Below are positions 1-6,059 of a DNA stretch of 11,363 nucleotides, one piece after another (the stretch's first letter is position 1; each line of letters opens with the position of its first letter). The stretch is from Desulfurococcales archaeon (GTDB taxonomy: Archaea > Thermoproteota > Thermoprotei_A > Sulfolobales > Desulfurococcaceae). The notes under the pieces are model-generated. The model was not told where the DNA came from. It made no database searches and saw only the letters and a list, made by a program, of their open reading frames with translations. The translations under genes and the position numbers were made by a program. The stretch is taken from the NCBI GenBank assembly GCA_026985375.1, contig JALSQP010000089.1, positions 1 to 11,363 on the forward strand. The letters are read 5' to 3'.

Positions 1-2
1 GA

Positions 3-140
3 GACATACGACGAATAACAAGGTGCCTCGCCGAAGAAGTAGTTAACTTCCTCGAGAATAAACTAGGATTCATGGTGCGGGGGGTGGGATTTGAACCCAC
101 GCAGGCCTACGCCACCGGGTCCTCAACCCGGCCCCTTTGA
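3..140 (+). CDS. Possible 3' end of an unidentified gene, running into the antisense of tRNA-Leu
   Basis: An open frame enters from the left edge and runs to a TGA at 138-140. The first ~23 residues (DIRRITRCLAEEVVNFLENK, then LGF) look like an ordinary amphipathic, acidic C-terminal helix. The rest (from about residue 24) is only the reverse complement of the tRNA-Leu gene read as protein, so either the true protein ends with a tail encoded across the tRNA or the frame is accidental. I do not recognise a family. The complementary strand is also open over 1-73, but its product is Ser/Arg-rich and less protein-like. The start lies outside the window. Confidence 0.3.
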   Translation, partial: DIRRITRCLAEEVVNFLENKLGFMVRGVGFEPTQAYATGSSTRPL

Positions 141-160
141 CCTAGCTCGGGCACCCCCGC
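73..160 (-). tRNA. tRNA-Leu (anticodon GAG), class II, CCA encoded
   Basis: Reading leftward, the acceptor arm GCGGGGG (160-154) pairs with CCCCCGC ending at 77. It is followed by discriminator A (76) and an encoded CCA (75-73). The anticodon arm is CCGGG-TTGAGGA-CCCGG, which places anticodon GAG at 124-122 and reads CUC and CUU leucine codons. The T arm is GTGGG-TTCAAAT-CCCAC. A long variable arm between the anticodon and T arms, together with A at the discriminator, is as expected for archaeal leucine tRNA. There is no intron. The gene is divergent from tRNA-Ser, with a 116-bp shared upstream region. Confidence 0.95.
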
Positions 161-195
161 GCATACCCTAGATAAAAGTAATTTCACAACTAGTG

Positions 196-203
196 TTTAT
201 ATT
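196..203 (-). promoter_or_regulatory. TATA box for tRNA-Leu
   Basis: On the minus strand this reads AATATAAA, centred about 39 bp upstream of the mature 5' end of tRNA-Leu. With the usual archaeal spacing of about 26 bp from TATA to start, transcription would begin near 173, giving a short 5' leader of about 13 nt to be removed by RNase P. This is a match to consensus spacing; no start has been mapped. Confidence 0.5.
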
Positions 204-232
204 CATAACGGAAAACACCAGCTTGTAATTGA

Positions 233-240
233 TATAAATA
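233..240 (+). promoter_or_regulatory. TATA box for tRNA-Ser
   Basis: The sequence TATAAATA lies with its centre about 40 bp upstream of the tRNA-Ser 5' end. That predicts a start near 263 and a leader of about 14 nt. Its distance nearly mirrors that of the tRNA-Leu TATA box on the other strand, which supports both calls. Confidence 0.55.
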
Positions 241-276
241 AATAAGGGGCACGTTAAACTTATTTCTAGACTAGAC

Positions 277-394
277 GCCGGGGTGCCCGAGCGGCCTAAG
301 GGGGTGGGCTCGAGACCTTTTCCGGCCTTCCCGAGCTGAGAGACCCACTGCCCCCTCGGGGGGCGCGCGGGTTCGAATCCCGCCCCCGGCGCCA
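277..394 (+). tRNA. tRNA-Ser (anticodon CGA), class II, intron-containing, CCA encoded
   Basis: Acceptor GCCGGGG (277-283) pairs with CCCCGGC (384-390). Discriminator G (391), typical of serine tRNA, is followed by encoded CCA (392-394). The D stem is CCC/GGG (286-288/300-302). The anticodon stem GTGGG (304-308) pairs with CCCAC (344-348) once the intron at 315-342 is removed, giving the loop CTCGAGA with anticodon CGA (311-313), which reads UCG. A GC-rich variable arm covers about 349-366, and the T arm is GCGGG-TTCGAAT-CCCGC (367-383). The glycosylase promoter begins only a few bases after the CCA. Confidence 0.95.
315..342 (+). other. 28-nt archaeal tRNA intron in tRNA-Ser, canonical 37/38 position
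   Basis: Removing these bases restores a 5-bp anticodon stem and a 7-nt loop. The boundary bases form a bulge-helix-bulge: a 4-bp central helix of CTCG (309-312) with TGAG (337-340), a 3-nt bulge AGA (313-315) with the 5' cut after 314, and a 3-nt bulge AGA (341-343) with the 3' cut before 343. The outer intron helix is weak: a C/C mismatch comes first, then about 3 pairs. This is a relaxed motif rather than the strict form. The hexamer GAGACC is repeated at both junctions (312-317, 340-345), so the mature product is the same for several cut registers; the canonical site is chosen. Confidence 0.85.
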
Positions 395-397
395 TTA

Positions 398-404
398 TTA
401 ATAT
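398..404 (+). promoter_or_regulatory. TATA-like box for the glycosylase-ATPase unit
   Basis: TTAATAT is centred 25 bp upstream of the ATG at 426. That is the spacing expected if transcription starts at or next to this ATG (leaderless mRNA). It is used here as an argument for the start at 426 over the TTG at 411. It starts only four bases after the tRNA CCA, so read-through from the tRNA gene is another possible source of transcript. Confidence 0.45.
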
Positions 405-425
405 CTTTTCTTGTTAGATTCTTGT

Positions 426-1355
426 ATGGTGCGTGAATTGATTGTTCCCTGCTTAACATTTAAGATTAGAGAAAAACTGAAGTGGAGACTAGTGCTTGGC
501 GCATATAGTTTTCCATGGGAGTATGACGGGGAAACGGGACATTTCGTGGTAGGTGATACAGTTATAGTTGCTGAGACCAATAAGGATCAAGTGGAGGTAC
601 ATGTTTATAGTTTAAAAAACGACTGCGCCGACATAGATGAAAAGATCATCGTCTCATTTTTCGATCTCATGAACAGCTATATAGAGTTTTACGAGAAAGC
701 ATTAAAAGACCCCCTTCTCTCAGAATTTGCTAAGAAATATTATGGATGGAGACCCCGACAATCAGATCTATGGTGGGCAACAGTTATTGGTATCTGTCAA
801 CAGAACGCTAGTTTTCTTCAAGGATGGAAAATGCTGGCGTCGATAATCAAGCTTTATGGACGAAGAATACTTGTAGGAAATAAGGAGTTATTAGTTCCAC
901 CTACACCCAATGACATTCTCAAGCACACTGAATTACTTATCCAAGCTAAAACAGGATATCGTGCAGAAACAATTATGCGTGTAGCCAAGCTATTCGTAGA
1001 AAAGCCTAGTAGTGAGATCGAATTTTATGATCTGGTATCAATTAGGGGGATCGGCGAATACACGGCATCTTTAGCCATGGTCCTCGCGAGGAGAGATTAT
1101 TGGAGAGCACCGATTGATCGTTGGCTCAAAAGAATAATTGCCCATGTATATTGCGTCAACGATAAAGACACTCCAAAAATCTATCAAAGGCTCTGGGGAA
1201 AATACCAAGGTCTCGCTGCACTGGCGACAACCATTGCTCTAGATGCTGTCCCCTTAAGACAGGCGCTTAAAAGGATAGACGAGGGAAAAACCATTCCATC
1301 GATAATGGATAAGCCCACACCAGCAAATATGTGGATGTTCACTGGATACTGGTAA
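426..1355 (+). CDS. HhH-GPD family DNA glycosylase, AlkA/OGG1-like fold (base excision repair)
   Basis: The product is 309 aa. It probably removes damaged bases from DNA by cleaving the N-glycosidic bond. The order matches the AlkA/OGG1 superfamily: an N-terminal beta-rich region (to about residue 75), a helical region with QQNASFLQGWKMLASIIKLYG (about 125-145) resembling the conserved QQ...A...L...YG segment, then the helix-hairpin-helix VSIRGIGEYTAS (204-215) and the catalytic Asp in APIDRW (Asp231). The lysine position of bifunctional glycosylases is Tyr in GIGEYTA, so a monofunctional enzyme, perhaps for alkylated bases, is likely. There is no C-terminal four-cysteine Fe-S cluster, which excludes Nth/MutY types. 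I start at ATG 426 rather than TTG 411, from TATA spacing; no SD is visible. The downstream ATPase follows after 1 nt. Substrate cannot be read from sequence. Confidence 0.85.
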   Translation: MVRELIVPCLTFKIREKLKWRLVLGAYSFPWEYDGETGHFVVGDTVIVAETNKDQVEVHVYSLKNDCADIDEKIIVSFFDLMNSYIEFYEKALKDPLLSEFAKKYYGWRPRQSDLWWATVIGICQQNASFLQGWKMLASIIKLYGRRILVGNKELLVPPTPNDILKHTELLIQAKTGYRAETIMRVAKLFVEKPSSEIEFYDLVSIRGIGEYTASLAMVLARRDYWRAPIDRWLKRIIAHVYCVNDKDTPKIYQRLWGKYQGLAALATTIALDAVPLRQALKRIDEGKTIPSIMDKPTPANMWMFTGYW

Positions 1356-1356
1356 G

Positions 1357-3009
1357 GTGTACAAATTGGGAATAGTACCCCTGGCAGAAGTGATCGAGAC
1401 GCTCTATAGAATAGATGGTAGAGGCTATAAGAGTTACAAGAAGTTATCGAGTATAAAGTTCTCGATAAGCGGTTGTATAGCTACATTCACGAAGATACAG
1501 AGCGATCCTTATGCTCCTCCATCGGTATTAGAGGTTGAGGTACCTTATAAGATACACAAGATCAAGGAGCTAAGAACGCCTGTCTTAGATTTTGTTTCAC
1601 GAATAATACATTTAGCTTCAAGAACATACTCGGCTAAGCGGGGGACAGGCAATAGTGGTTATATAGGCATACCAAAGCTAAGCCCGTGCATCATATATAG
1701 ATCTAGTGCTGAAGCACGCGGCTCAGCTCTTGTGATTAGACTATATATGGGCTTACCTGCTAGAGGGAGGAGAGTATTAGGTAGAATAGCCGCCAAAATG
1801 CTTTGTGAATACCTAGTAGGAATACTCTCCAAAATAAATGATTTTCCGAATAAATACCGAGCGAAACTCAAGAAACACGTAACGGTCTATGACGATTATT
1901 TCTTCATTAGGAAATGGCTGAGAGAAAACGAGTTCGTATCATTTATTGCTAATGGAAGTATACTTCCGAGAAAAACCAGTAGAAGTGATAAGCCCTTACC
2001 AAACGCCATACCATTTATAGTGGACGAAACTTGCTCAGAAGCAATAGAACTTCCAAGCGGCAAAGTTCTGAAGGGCTTGGTGATAAAGTCGGGGATCACA
2101 GTCATAACTGGTGGTGGTTTTCATGGCAAATCAACACTGCTCAATTCTATTATAGAAGGGATTTATCCCCACATACCTGGTGATGGGCGAGAATACGTTG
2201 TGACATTGCCCGAAGCCGTGTATGTTAAGGCTGAGGACGGTAGAACAATTAATGACGTAGACATATCGGTTTTCATCAATAACCTGCCTTCACAAATAAA
2301 CACACAAAAATTCCATACACTTAATGCGAGCGGCTCTACAAGTATGGCTGCTAGTATTTCAGAAGCTATAGAGGCAGGTATGAACATAATATTATTCGAC
2401 GAAGACACAGCAGCCACAAATTTGCTATACAAGGATAAGTTCATGGATGAGATAATCATTGAAGAACCTATAACACCCCTGGCAAGCCTATGCACAAATA
2501 TGAAGAATAAAGGTATAAGTATTATAGGAATAATGAGCGCCTCCTCAGCTATGCTACCCCACTCTGATACAGTCATAGTTATGCGTAAATATAGACCAAC
2601 TATTATCCCTCCACAGAAAATACGCATAGACAATGATCTCTACCCTAAGAAGCACGCTTATTTCAGAAAACCACGTACCCGAAGGATCTGCCTAACTCGA
2701 AAAACACGCATCAAAGCCAAAAACGATAAGATTGTGATAAAATTCAATAATCAAAACTACGACTTACTAGTAGACAATCCGAGGATAATAGAGAAGGGGC
2801 AAATCAACTATGCGGCAAAGATAATTGAGAAGCTAATGCATGAAAATATATGTCTTGACACAACTTCTCTTCTACAACGCATAGATGATATCATACATAA
2901 GGGCTTCAACGCGGTATCAAGAATAGTTACTCCCGACCTATCTGTTCTACATCCCTTTGACGTACTATGGATTATTAATAGACTACCAATAATACCTAAG
3001 CCCTCCTAG
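1357..3009 (+). CDS. Predicted ABC-class ATPase (PF09818/COG3044 type), function unknown
   Basis: The product is 550 aa, the family's usual size. The N-terminal part has family landmarks RIDGRGYKSYKKL (about 18-30) and QSDPYAPPS (about 48-56). The ATPase core has Walker A GGGFHGKST (252-260), then PHIPGDGRE, EDGR and the VDISVFI segment. A signature-like NASGSTS follows (323-329), and Walker B IILFDEDTAATN (Asp348, Glu349). This string of motifs is characteristic of a family known only as predicted ATPases of the ABC class. There are no membrane segments or transporter partner genes, so a cytosolic role is likelier than transport. It starts at GTG, 1 nt after the glycosylase stop, without a strong SD, so it is presumably cotranscribed. 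A role linked to DNA repair or nucleic acids is only an inference from that neighbour. TAG stop at 3007-3009. Confidence 0.9.
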   Translation: MYKLGIVPLAEVIETLYRIDGRGYKSYKKLSSIKFSISGCIATFTKIQSDPYAPPSVLEVEVPYKIHKIKELRTPVLDFVSRIIHLASRTYSAKRGTGNSGYIGIPKLSPCIIYRSSAEARGSALVIRLYMGLPARGRRVLGRIAAKMLCEYLVGILSKINDFPNKYRAKLKKHVTVYDDYFFIRKWLRENEFVSFIANGSILPRKTSRSDKPLPNAIPFIVDETCSEAIELPSGKVLKGLVIKSGITVITGGGFHGKSTLLNSIIEGIYPHIPGDGREYVVTLPEAVYVKAEDGRTINDVDISVFINNLPSQINTQKFHTLNASGSTSMAASISEAIEAGMNIILFDEDTAATNLLYKDKFMDEIIIEEPITPLASLCTNMKNKGISIIGIMSASSAMLPHSDTVIVMRKYRPTIIPPQKIRIDNDLYPKKHAYFRKPRTRRICLTRKTRIKAKNDKIVIKFNNQNYDLLVDNPRIIEKGQINYAAKIIEKLMHENICLDTTSLLQRIDDIIHKGFNAVSRIVTPDLSVLHPFDVLWIINRLPIIPKPS

Positions 3010-3050
3010 CCGAGGGACTCGTCACCACTCAGACGATGCGGGCGTCACCC
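3006..3050 (-). ncRNA. Candidate C/D-box-like guide RNA in a GC-rich intergenic island
   Basis: Reading leftward: C-like box GTGACGC (3048-3042), D' box CTGA (3032-3029), a 3-nt spacer, C'-like box GTGACGA (3025-3019), a 9-nt stretch, then CTAG (3009-3006) where a D box CTGA would be expected. The 11 nt before CTGA, GCCCGCATCGT, are complementary to ACGATGCGGGC, which I recall as part of the conserved crenarchaeal 16S rRNA segment around E. coli 817-827. The N+5 rule would place 2'-O-methylation on the U near E. coli U820. Against it: boxes deviate from RUGAUGA, the D box is imperfect, the spacers are short, and it overlaps the stop codon of the ATPase gene. The ends are approximate. Confidence 0.4.
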
Positions 3051-3054
3051 GACG
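3020..3054. repeat. Two imperfect copies of a CGTCACC...GACG hairpin unit
   Basis: Unit 1 is CGTCACC then GACG with an 8-nt loop (3020-3035, extendable to a 5-bp stem 3019-3036). Unit 2 is CGTCACCC-GACG (3043-3054). A further hairpin CCCGA/TCGGG (3048-3052/3063-3067) overlaps unit 2. The pairings are mutually exclusive in part. The segment 3011-3072 is about 66% GC against an AT-rich background, which suggests a structured RNA in a hyperthermophile. Confidence 0.5.
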
Positions 3055-3112
3055 GTCTGTCATCGGGCAACCATTATTTCCAACCAATTTGGTGTATACT
3101 TATTAGTACATA

Positions 3113-4024
3113 TCATTTTTTATGTGCTATGCCGATGAGCTCATGTATGCTCTTGGCACCTATTTCCCTCATATAGCTCTTAATACCATGAATTATCTCT
3201 CGCACAATATTATGTCCTTTTCTAATAAGCCCTGTTCCTATCTGGACAGCGCTAGCACCAGCAAGTATGAATTCTATAACATCTCTCCAAGTCTCAGCAC
3301 CACCAACACCTATAATTTCTGCATTAAGCTCTTCGTAAACCCTATATACAGAATATACAGCTATTGGATGAATAGCTGGGCCCGATAATCCGCCCCACCC
3401 ATGGCTCAGGATAGGTGTCTTTATATATGGATCAATAACCATGGCCGGAATAGTATTTATCAGTACTATAGTTGAAGCACCACAGGATAGTGCTGCTTCC
3501 GCCTCCGATACTAAGTTGCGGCTGAAGGATAGCTTAGCCCATATAGGGATAGATGCTATGCTTGCCACACTGCATACTATATCTTTTATGGCCTTAACGG
3601 TTTTCGCGGCATCGATACCATAGCCGGGCGTATGAGGACAACTAAGATTTAATTCTATAAAGTCGGGATCGTATTCCATGGCAATCGTCGCTAGCTCGAT
3701 GAATTCCTTGGATGTCTTACCTCCAATACTAAGTGCTATCGGGATACCATTATTCCTAGCCGCAAAAACCAGCTCAGCGCCAATTCTTATCCCTGGGTTC
3801 GCAAGGCCAACAGCATTGATCAATCCATAATCTAAAGGAACAATTATGGGTGGCCGATATCCTTCTCTGGGCCTAAGCGTTAATGTTTTAGTAACTATGC
3901 ACCCGAATCCCATACTGTTGAGGAGTCTTATAGCATCGGGGGCATCCCCAAGGATTCCGCTAGCATTCATTAGCGGATTACTCAGCTTCTTCCCAGAAAT
4001 TATTGTTTCTAGGGTGATATCCAT
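3113..4024 (-). CDS. pyrD: Dihydroorotate dehydrogenase, catalytic subunit, class 1B (FMN)
   Basis: 303 aa. It oxidises dihydroorotate to orotate with FMN and passes electrons to PyrK. Landmarks are Lys46 in VTKTLTLRPR, the substrate loop NAVGLANPG (70-78), and NLSCPHTPGYG with Cys129, the class 1 catalytic base (class 2 enzymes carry Ser). FMN phosphate-binding loops are GVGGAETW (239-246) and QIGTGLI (261-267). A C-terminal GGLSGPAIHP motif (211-220) also fits. Class 1B is supported by the presence of pyrK in the same operon. The ATG at 4024 overlaps the pyrC end by 16 nt; GAGG at 4038-4035 inside pyrC lies 10 nt upstream, pointing to coupled translation. It is the last gene of the leftward unit; a GC-rich island follows. 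Confidence 0.95.
   Translation of the reverse strand: MDITLETIISGKKLSNPLMNASGILGDAPDAIRLLNSMGFGCIVTKTLTLRPREGYRPPIIVPLDYGLINAVGLANPGIRIGAELVFAARNNGIPIALSIGGKTSKEFIELATIAMEYDPDFIELNLSCPHTPGYGIDAAKTVKAIKDIVCSVASIASIPIWAKLSFSRNLVSEAEAALSCGASTIVLINTIPAMVIDPYIKTPILSHGWGGLSGPAIHPIAVYSVYRVYEELNAEIIGVGGAETWRDVIEFILAGASAVQIGTGLIRKGHNIVREIIHGIKSYMREIGAKSIHELIGIAHKK
3116..3121 (+). terminator. Possible T-run terminator for the glycosylase-ATPase unit
   Basis: Six consecutive T residues lie about 107 nt beyond the ATPase stop and overlap the last codons of the convergent pyrD gene. Archaeal termination commonly uses T-runs without a hairpin. Evidence is limited to composition and position. Confidence 0.25.
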
Positions 4025-5274
4025 AAAGTTTCAGCCTCACAAGAATCTTGTGAAGAGTATATTATCCTGCCCCGAACTATTGTGGCTACTACATCGCATG
4101 GGAGATGAAAACCCTCATAGACCGAGTACTTATTTAAAGAGTGCAGTTCGGATGGCCGAACCCAGTAGGTGCGGGAGAAGTCTAATATAGTTATGTTTCC
4201 TACATATCCTGGAACAAACGCACCATAATTTTTTAATCCCAATATTTGTGCAGGATTAAATGACATGTAACGATATAATAGATCATAATTCGAACCAATC
4301 ACGAGACATAAAAGTCCAGAAGTTAATTCGCCAGCATTTATGCCAGGTCTACACGCATGTGGCGAACCGATCTTCTCTATGATCGAGTGTGGTGCATGAT
4401 CACTTGTTATAGCATCAATTAAACCGTCTTGAACAGCCATTTTTAAGAATATATTTACACGAGGGCCTCTTAGAGGTGGTAATACTTTGGCCAAACAGTA
4501 TTTAATACTAGCTATTTTTGAATTGAGCAAAAGATAATGAGGGCACGTATCTGAGGTAAAACCATATCTTCTTGCTTCCAGTAGAGTAGAAAAGCTCGTG
4601 ATATGAGTAATATGTATTTTTACATGATTAGCAATCACGTCACCTATATGTCTGACAGCCCATATTTCCGACTCGAGCGGCCTCGCATCATTAGCGTCAT
4701 ATACAGTATAATAACTACTCATCATGGACGGTTCTTCAGGATGTAGTACTATTAATTTATTCTTTTGCCTTAACTTACGAAATGGGAGCGTTTTCAATAA
4801 ATGAATGTTGAAAGGATATATTTTAAATCCCGCTACTTTTTTAAGATCTATAATTAAGGAGTTTTCGCCTGGGTCATTATTTGGTCCAGCGAATATTAGG
4901 ATTTCAATCATCGATCTTTTGCTGAGTTCTTCGATTCTTTTAGTAATCGTTTCAACAGTATTAAGTGGTGGTACGGTATTAGGCATTTCACAAGCTAGAG
5001 TTATTCCTCCTCTTGCCAAAGCTGATGTGCCTGTCTCTATTGTCTCCTTATATTTCTGCTTGTAGTCACGGAGATGAACATGCATATCTATGAAACCTGG
5101 GAAAGCAACAACATCGTTGTTAGCATGAATCATACTTATTGTCTTTTCGCCCTTTATACTTTGATCTACATTGTTGCGCACTATCACTATTTTACTATTT
5201 TTTATTGCAATGGTGCCTTTACGTAGGCCATTAAAATCATATAGTGGACCATGATAAACTAGGTCATATTTCAT
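4009..5274 (-). CDS. pyrC: Dihydroorotase
   Basis: 421 aa. It closes N-carbamoyl-aspartate to dihydroorotate in the cytosol. It is a metal-dependent amidohydrolase: HVHLRD (His65, His67, Arg69, Asp70) supplies metal ligands and substrate Arg. MPNT (Asn99) is a substrate contact. VAGFKIY (Lys151) is the probable carbamylated lysine. LHPE (His178), HITHITS (His224) and SDHAPH (Asp292) complete the metal site. Length and motif order fit the ~420-aa class I dihydroorotases, so a hydantoinase or allantoinase is unlikely, as the pyr operon context also argues. The ATG overlaps the pyrK stop by 4 nt and is preceded by a strong GAGGTG. It separates pyrK from pyrD, so the two subunits of the dehydrogenase are not adjacent. 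Confidence 0.95.
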   Translation of the reverse strand: MKYDLVYHGPLYDFNGLRKGTIAIKNSKIVIVRNNVDQSIKGEKTISMIHANNDVVAFPGFIDMHVHLRDYKQKYKETIETGTSALARGGITLACEMPNTVPPLNTVETITKRIEELSKRSMIEILIFAGPNNDPGENSLIIDLKKVAGFKIYPFNIHLLKTLPFRKLRQKNKLIVLHPEEPSMMSSYYTVYDANDARPLESEIWAVRHIGDVIANHVKIHITHITSFSTLLEARRYGFTSDTCPHYLLLNSKIASIKYCLAKVLPPLRGPRVNIFLKMAVQDGLIDAITSDHAPHSIIEKIGSPHACRPGINAGELTSGLLCLVIGSNYDLLYRYMSFNPAQILGLKNYGAFVPGYVGNITILDFSRTYWVRPSELHSLNKYSVYEGFHLPCDVVATIVRGRIIYSSQDSCEAETLWISP

Positions 5275-6059
5275 TGTCTCAGCACCTCAACAATATCTGA
5301 CAGGACAAAGCCTGGGCCATCATAGCATAGCAGTTTATTCGTCCCTGAGATTATGCAAGAACCACACAGCCCAAGACCGCATCTCACGAGTCTTTCCATG
5401 ATGACAATGGTTTTGTATTGGTTTTTCACATAATTGGCAATGTTTCTTATCATGATTTCAGGCCCAGCGACAAAAACATAGTCGTATTCGTCTTCTCTAA
5501 CATACCCATATTTCAGAACATCAACAACTGTGCCACGTATGTCGCAACCATTAGTACAAGTTGTTATTACTTCGCTAGCATATCTTCGAATAATTCCTGG
5601 CACATCTCCGATTTCATCTGATTCCCATGCACCAAAGACGAACGTAATATCTTTCTTAAGGCTGGCATAGTATTGTGCAAATCGAAGCATTGGAGCTACT
5701 CCACTTCCCCCAGCTAAAAGTAATATTTTGTCGCCTGAGGGGAGTAGTGGTTTGCCTAGAGGGCCTATTATGCCGATGTATTCATTATTCAGGGTTACAA
5801 GTTTATTCGTTGTTTCACCTACTGGTTTTACTATTAGCTTGATAACACCACCATTCTCTTCTTGTACAGCTATACTCATTGGCACCGCTTCATAACCGGG
5901 AACACAGACTAAAACGAATTGCGGTGGTAGAGAAATTAGTTTATCTTGTATGATATTTATATCAATCTCGTACAAAGTTCTCGATAATCTATTAATGTTA
6001 TATATTTTCCCCGTAAAGTAACTTGGTTTACTATATCGATAAGCTATGCTCAATTTCAT
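5271..6059 (-). CDS. pyrK: Dihydroorotate dehydrogenase electron transfer subunit (FAD, [2Fe-2S])
   Basis: 262 aa. It takes electrons from PyrD FMN through a [2Fe-2S] cluster to FAD and on to NAD+ or another acceptor. The N-terminal FAD barrel (about 1-105) has PMS (60-62) and GETT (81-84) in place of the usual RPxS and GxxT motifs; the Arg of RPxS is absent. The nucleotide domain has LLLAGGSGVAPML (113-125) and VAGPEIM. The cluster cysteines are 227, 232, 235 and 245 (C-x4-C-x2-C-x9-C), the PyrK arrangement. Sulfide dehydrogenase beta-type subunits share this fold, but the operon decides the call. The ATG at 6059 overlaps pyrI by 29 nt, with a weak AAAGG just upstream. The stop overlaps the pyrC start as ATGA. 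Confidence 0.93.
   Translation of the reverse strand: MKLSIAYRYSKPSYFTGKIYNINRLSRTLYEIDINIIQDKLISLPPQFVLVCVPGYEAVPMSIAVQEENGGVIKLIVKPVGETTNKLVTLNNEYIGIIGPLGKPLLPSGDKILLLAGGSGVAPMLRFAQYYASLKKDITFVFGAWESDEIGDVPGIIRRYASEVITTCTNGCDIRGTVVDVLKYGYVREDEYDYVFVAGPEIMIRNIANYVKNQYKTIVIMERLVRCGLGLCGSCIISGTNKLLCYDGPGFVLSDIVEVLRQ
5283..5288 (-). promoter_or_regulatory. Strong Shine-Dalgarno for pyrC, inside the 3' end of pyrK
   Basis: GAGGTG, fully complementary to the archaeal 16S 3' end, lies 8 nt before the pyrC ATG. It fixes that start and shows that pyrC is translated from a polycistronic message. Confidence 0.8.

Noticed and set aside
168..459. Minus-strand frames of 60-75 codons over the tRNA-Ser gene and the 5' end of the glycosylase
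   Set aside because: They are read through tRNA sequence (with the usual GFEPARPP-like tRNA antisense string) or antisense to a convincing gene, and show no family features.
2163..2633. 156-codon minus-strand frame inside the ABC-class ATPase
   Set aside because: It is antisense to the Walker A to Walker B core, which is strongly conserved on the plus strand; the frame has no recognisable motif and its hydrophobic look comes from the reverse complement.
3083..3093. ACCAATTTGGT inverted repeat as an operator
   Set aside because: The arms are only 5 bp around one base, and it lies downstream of two convergent genes where an operator has no obvious role.
3010..3112. H/ACA guide RNA in the GC-rich island
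   Set aside because: No hairpin followed by an ACA at the proper distance could be found on either strand; the C/D reading fits better.
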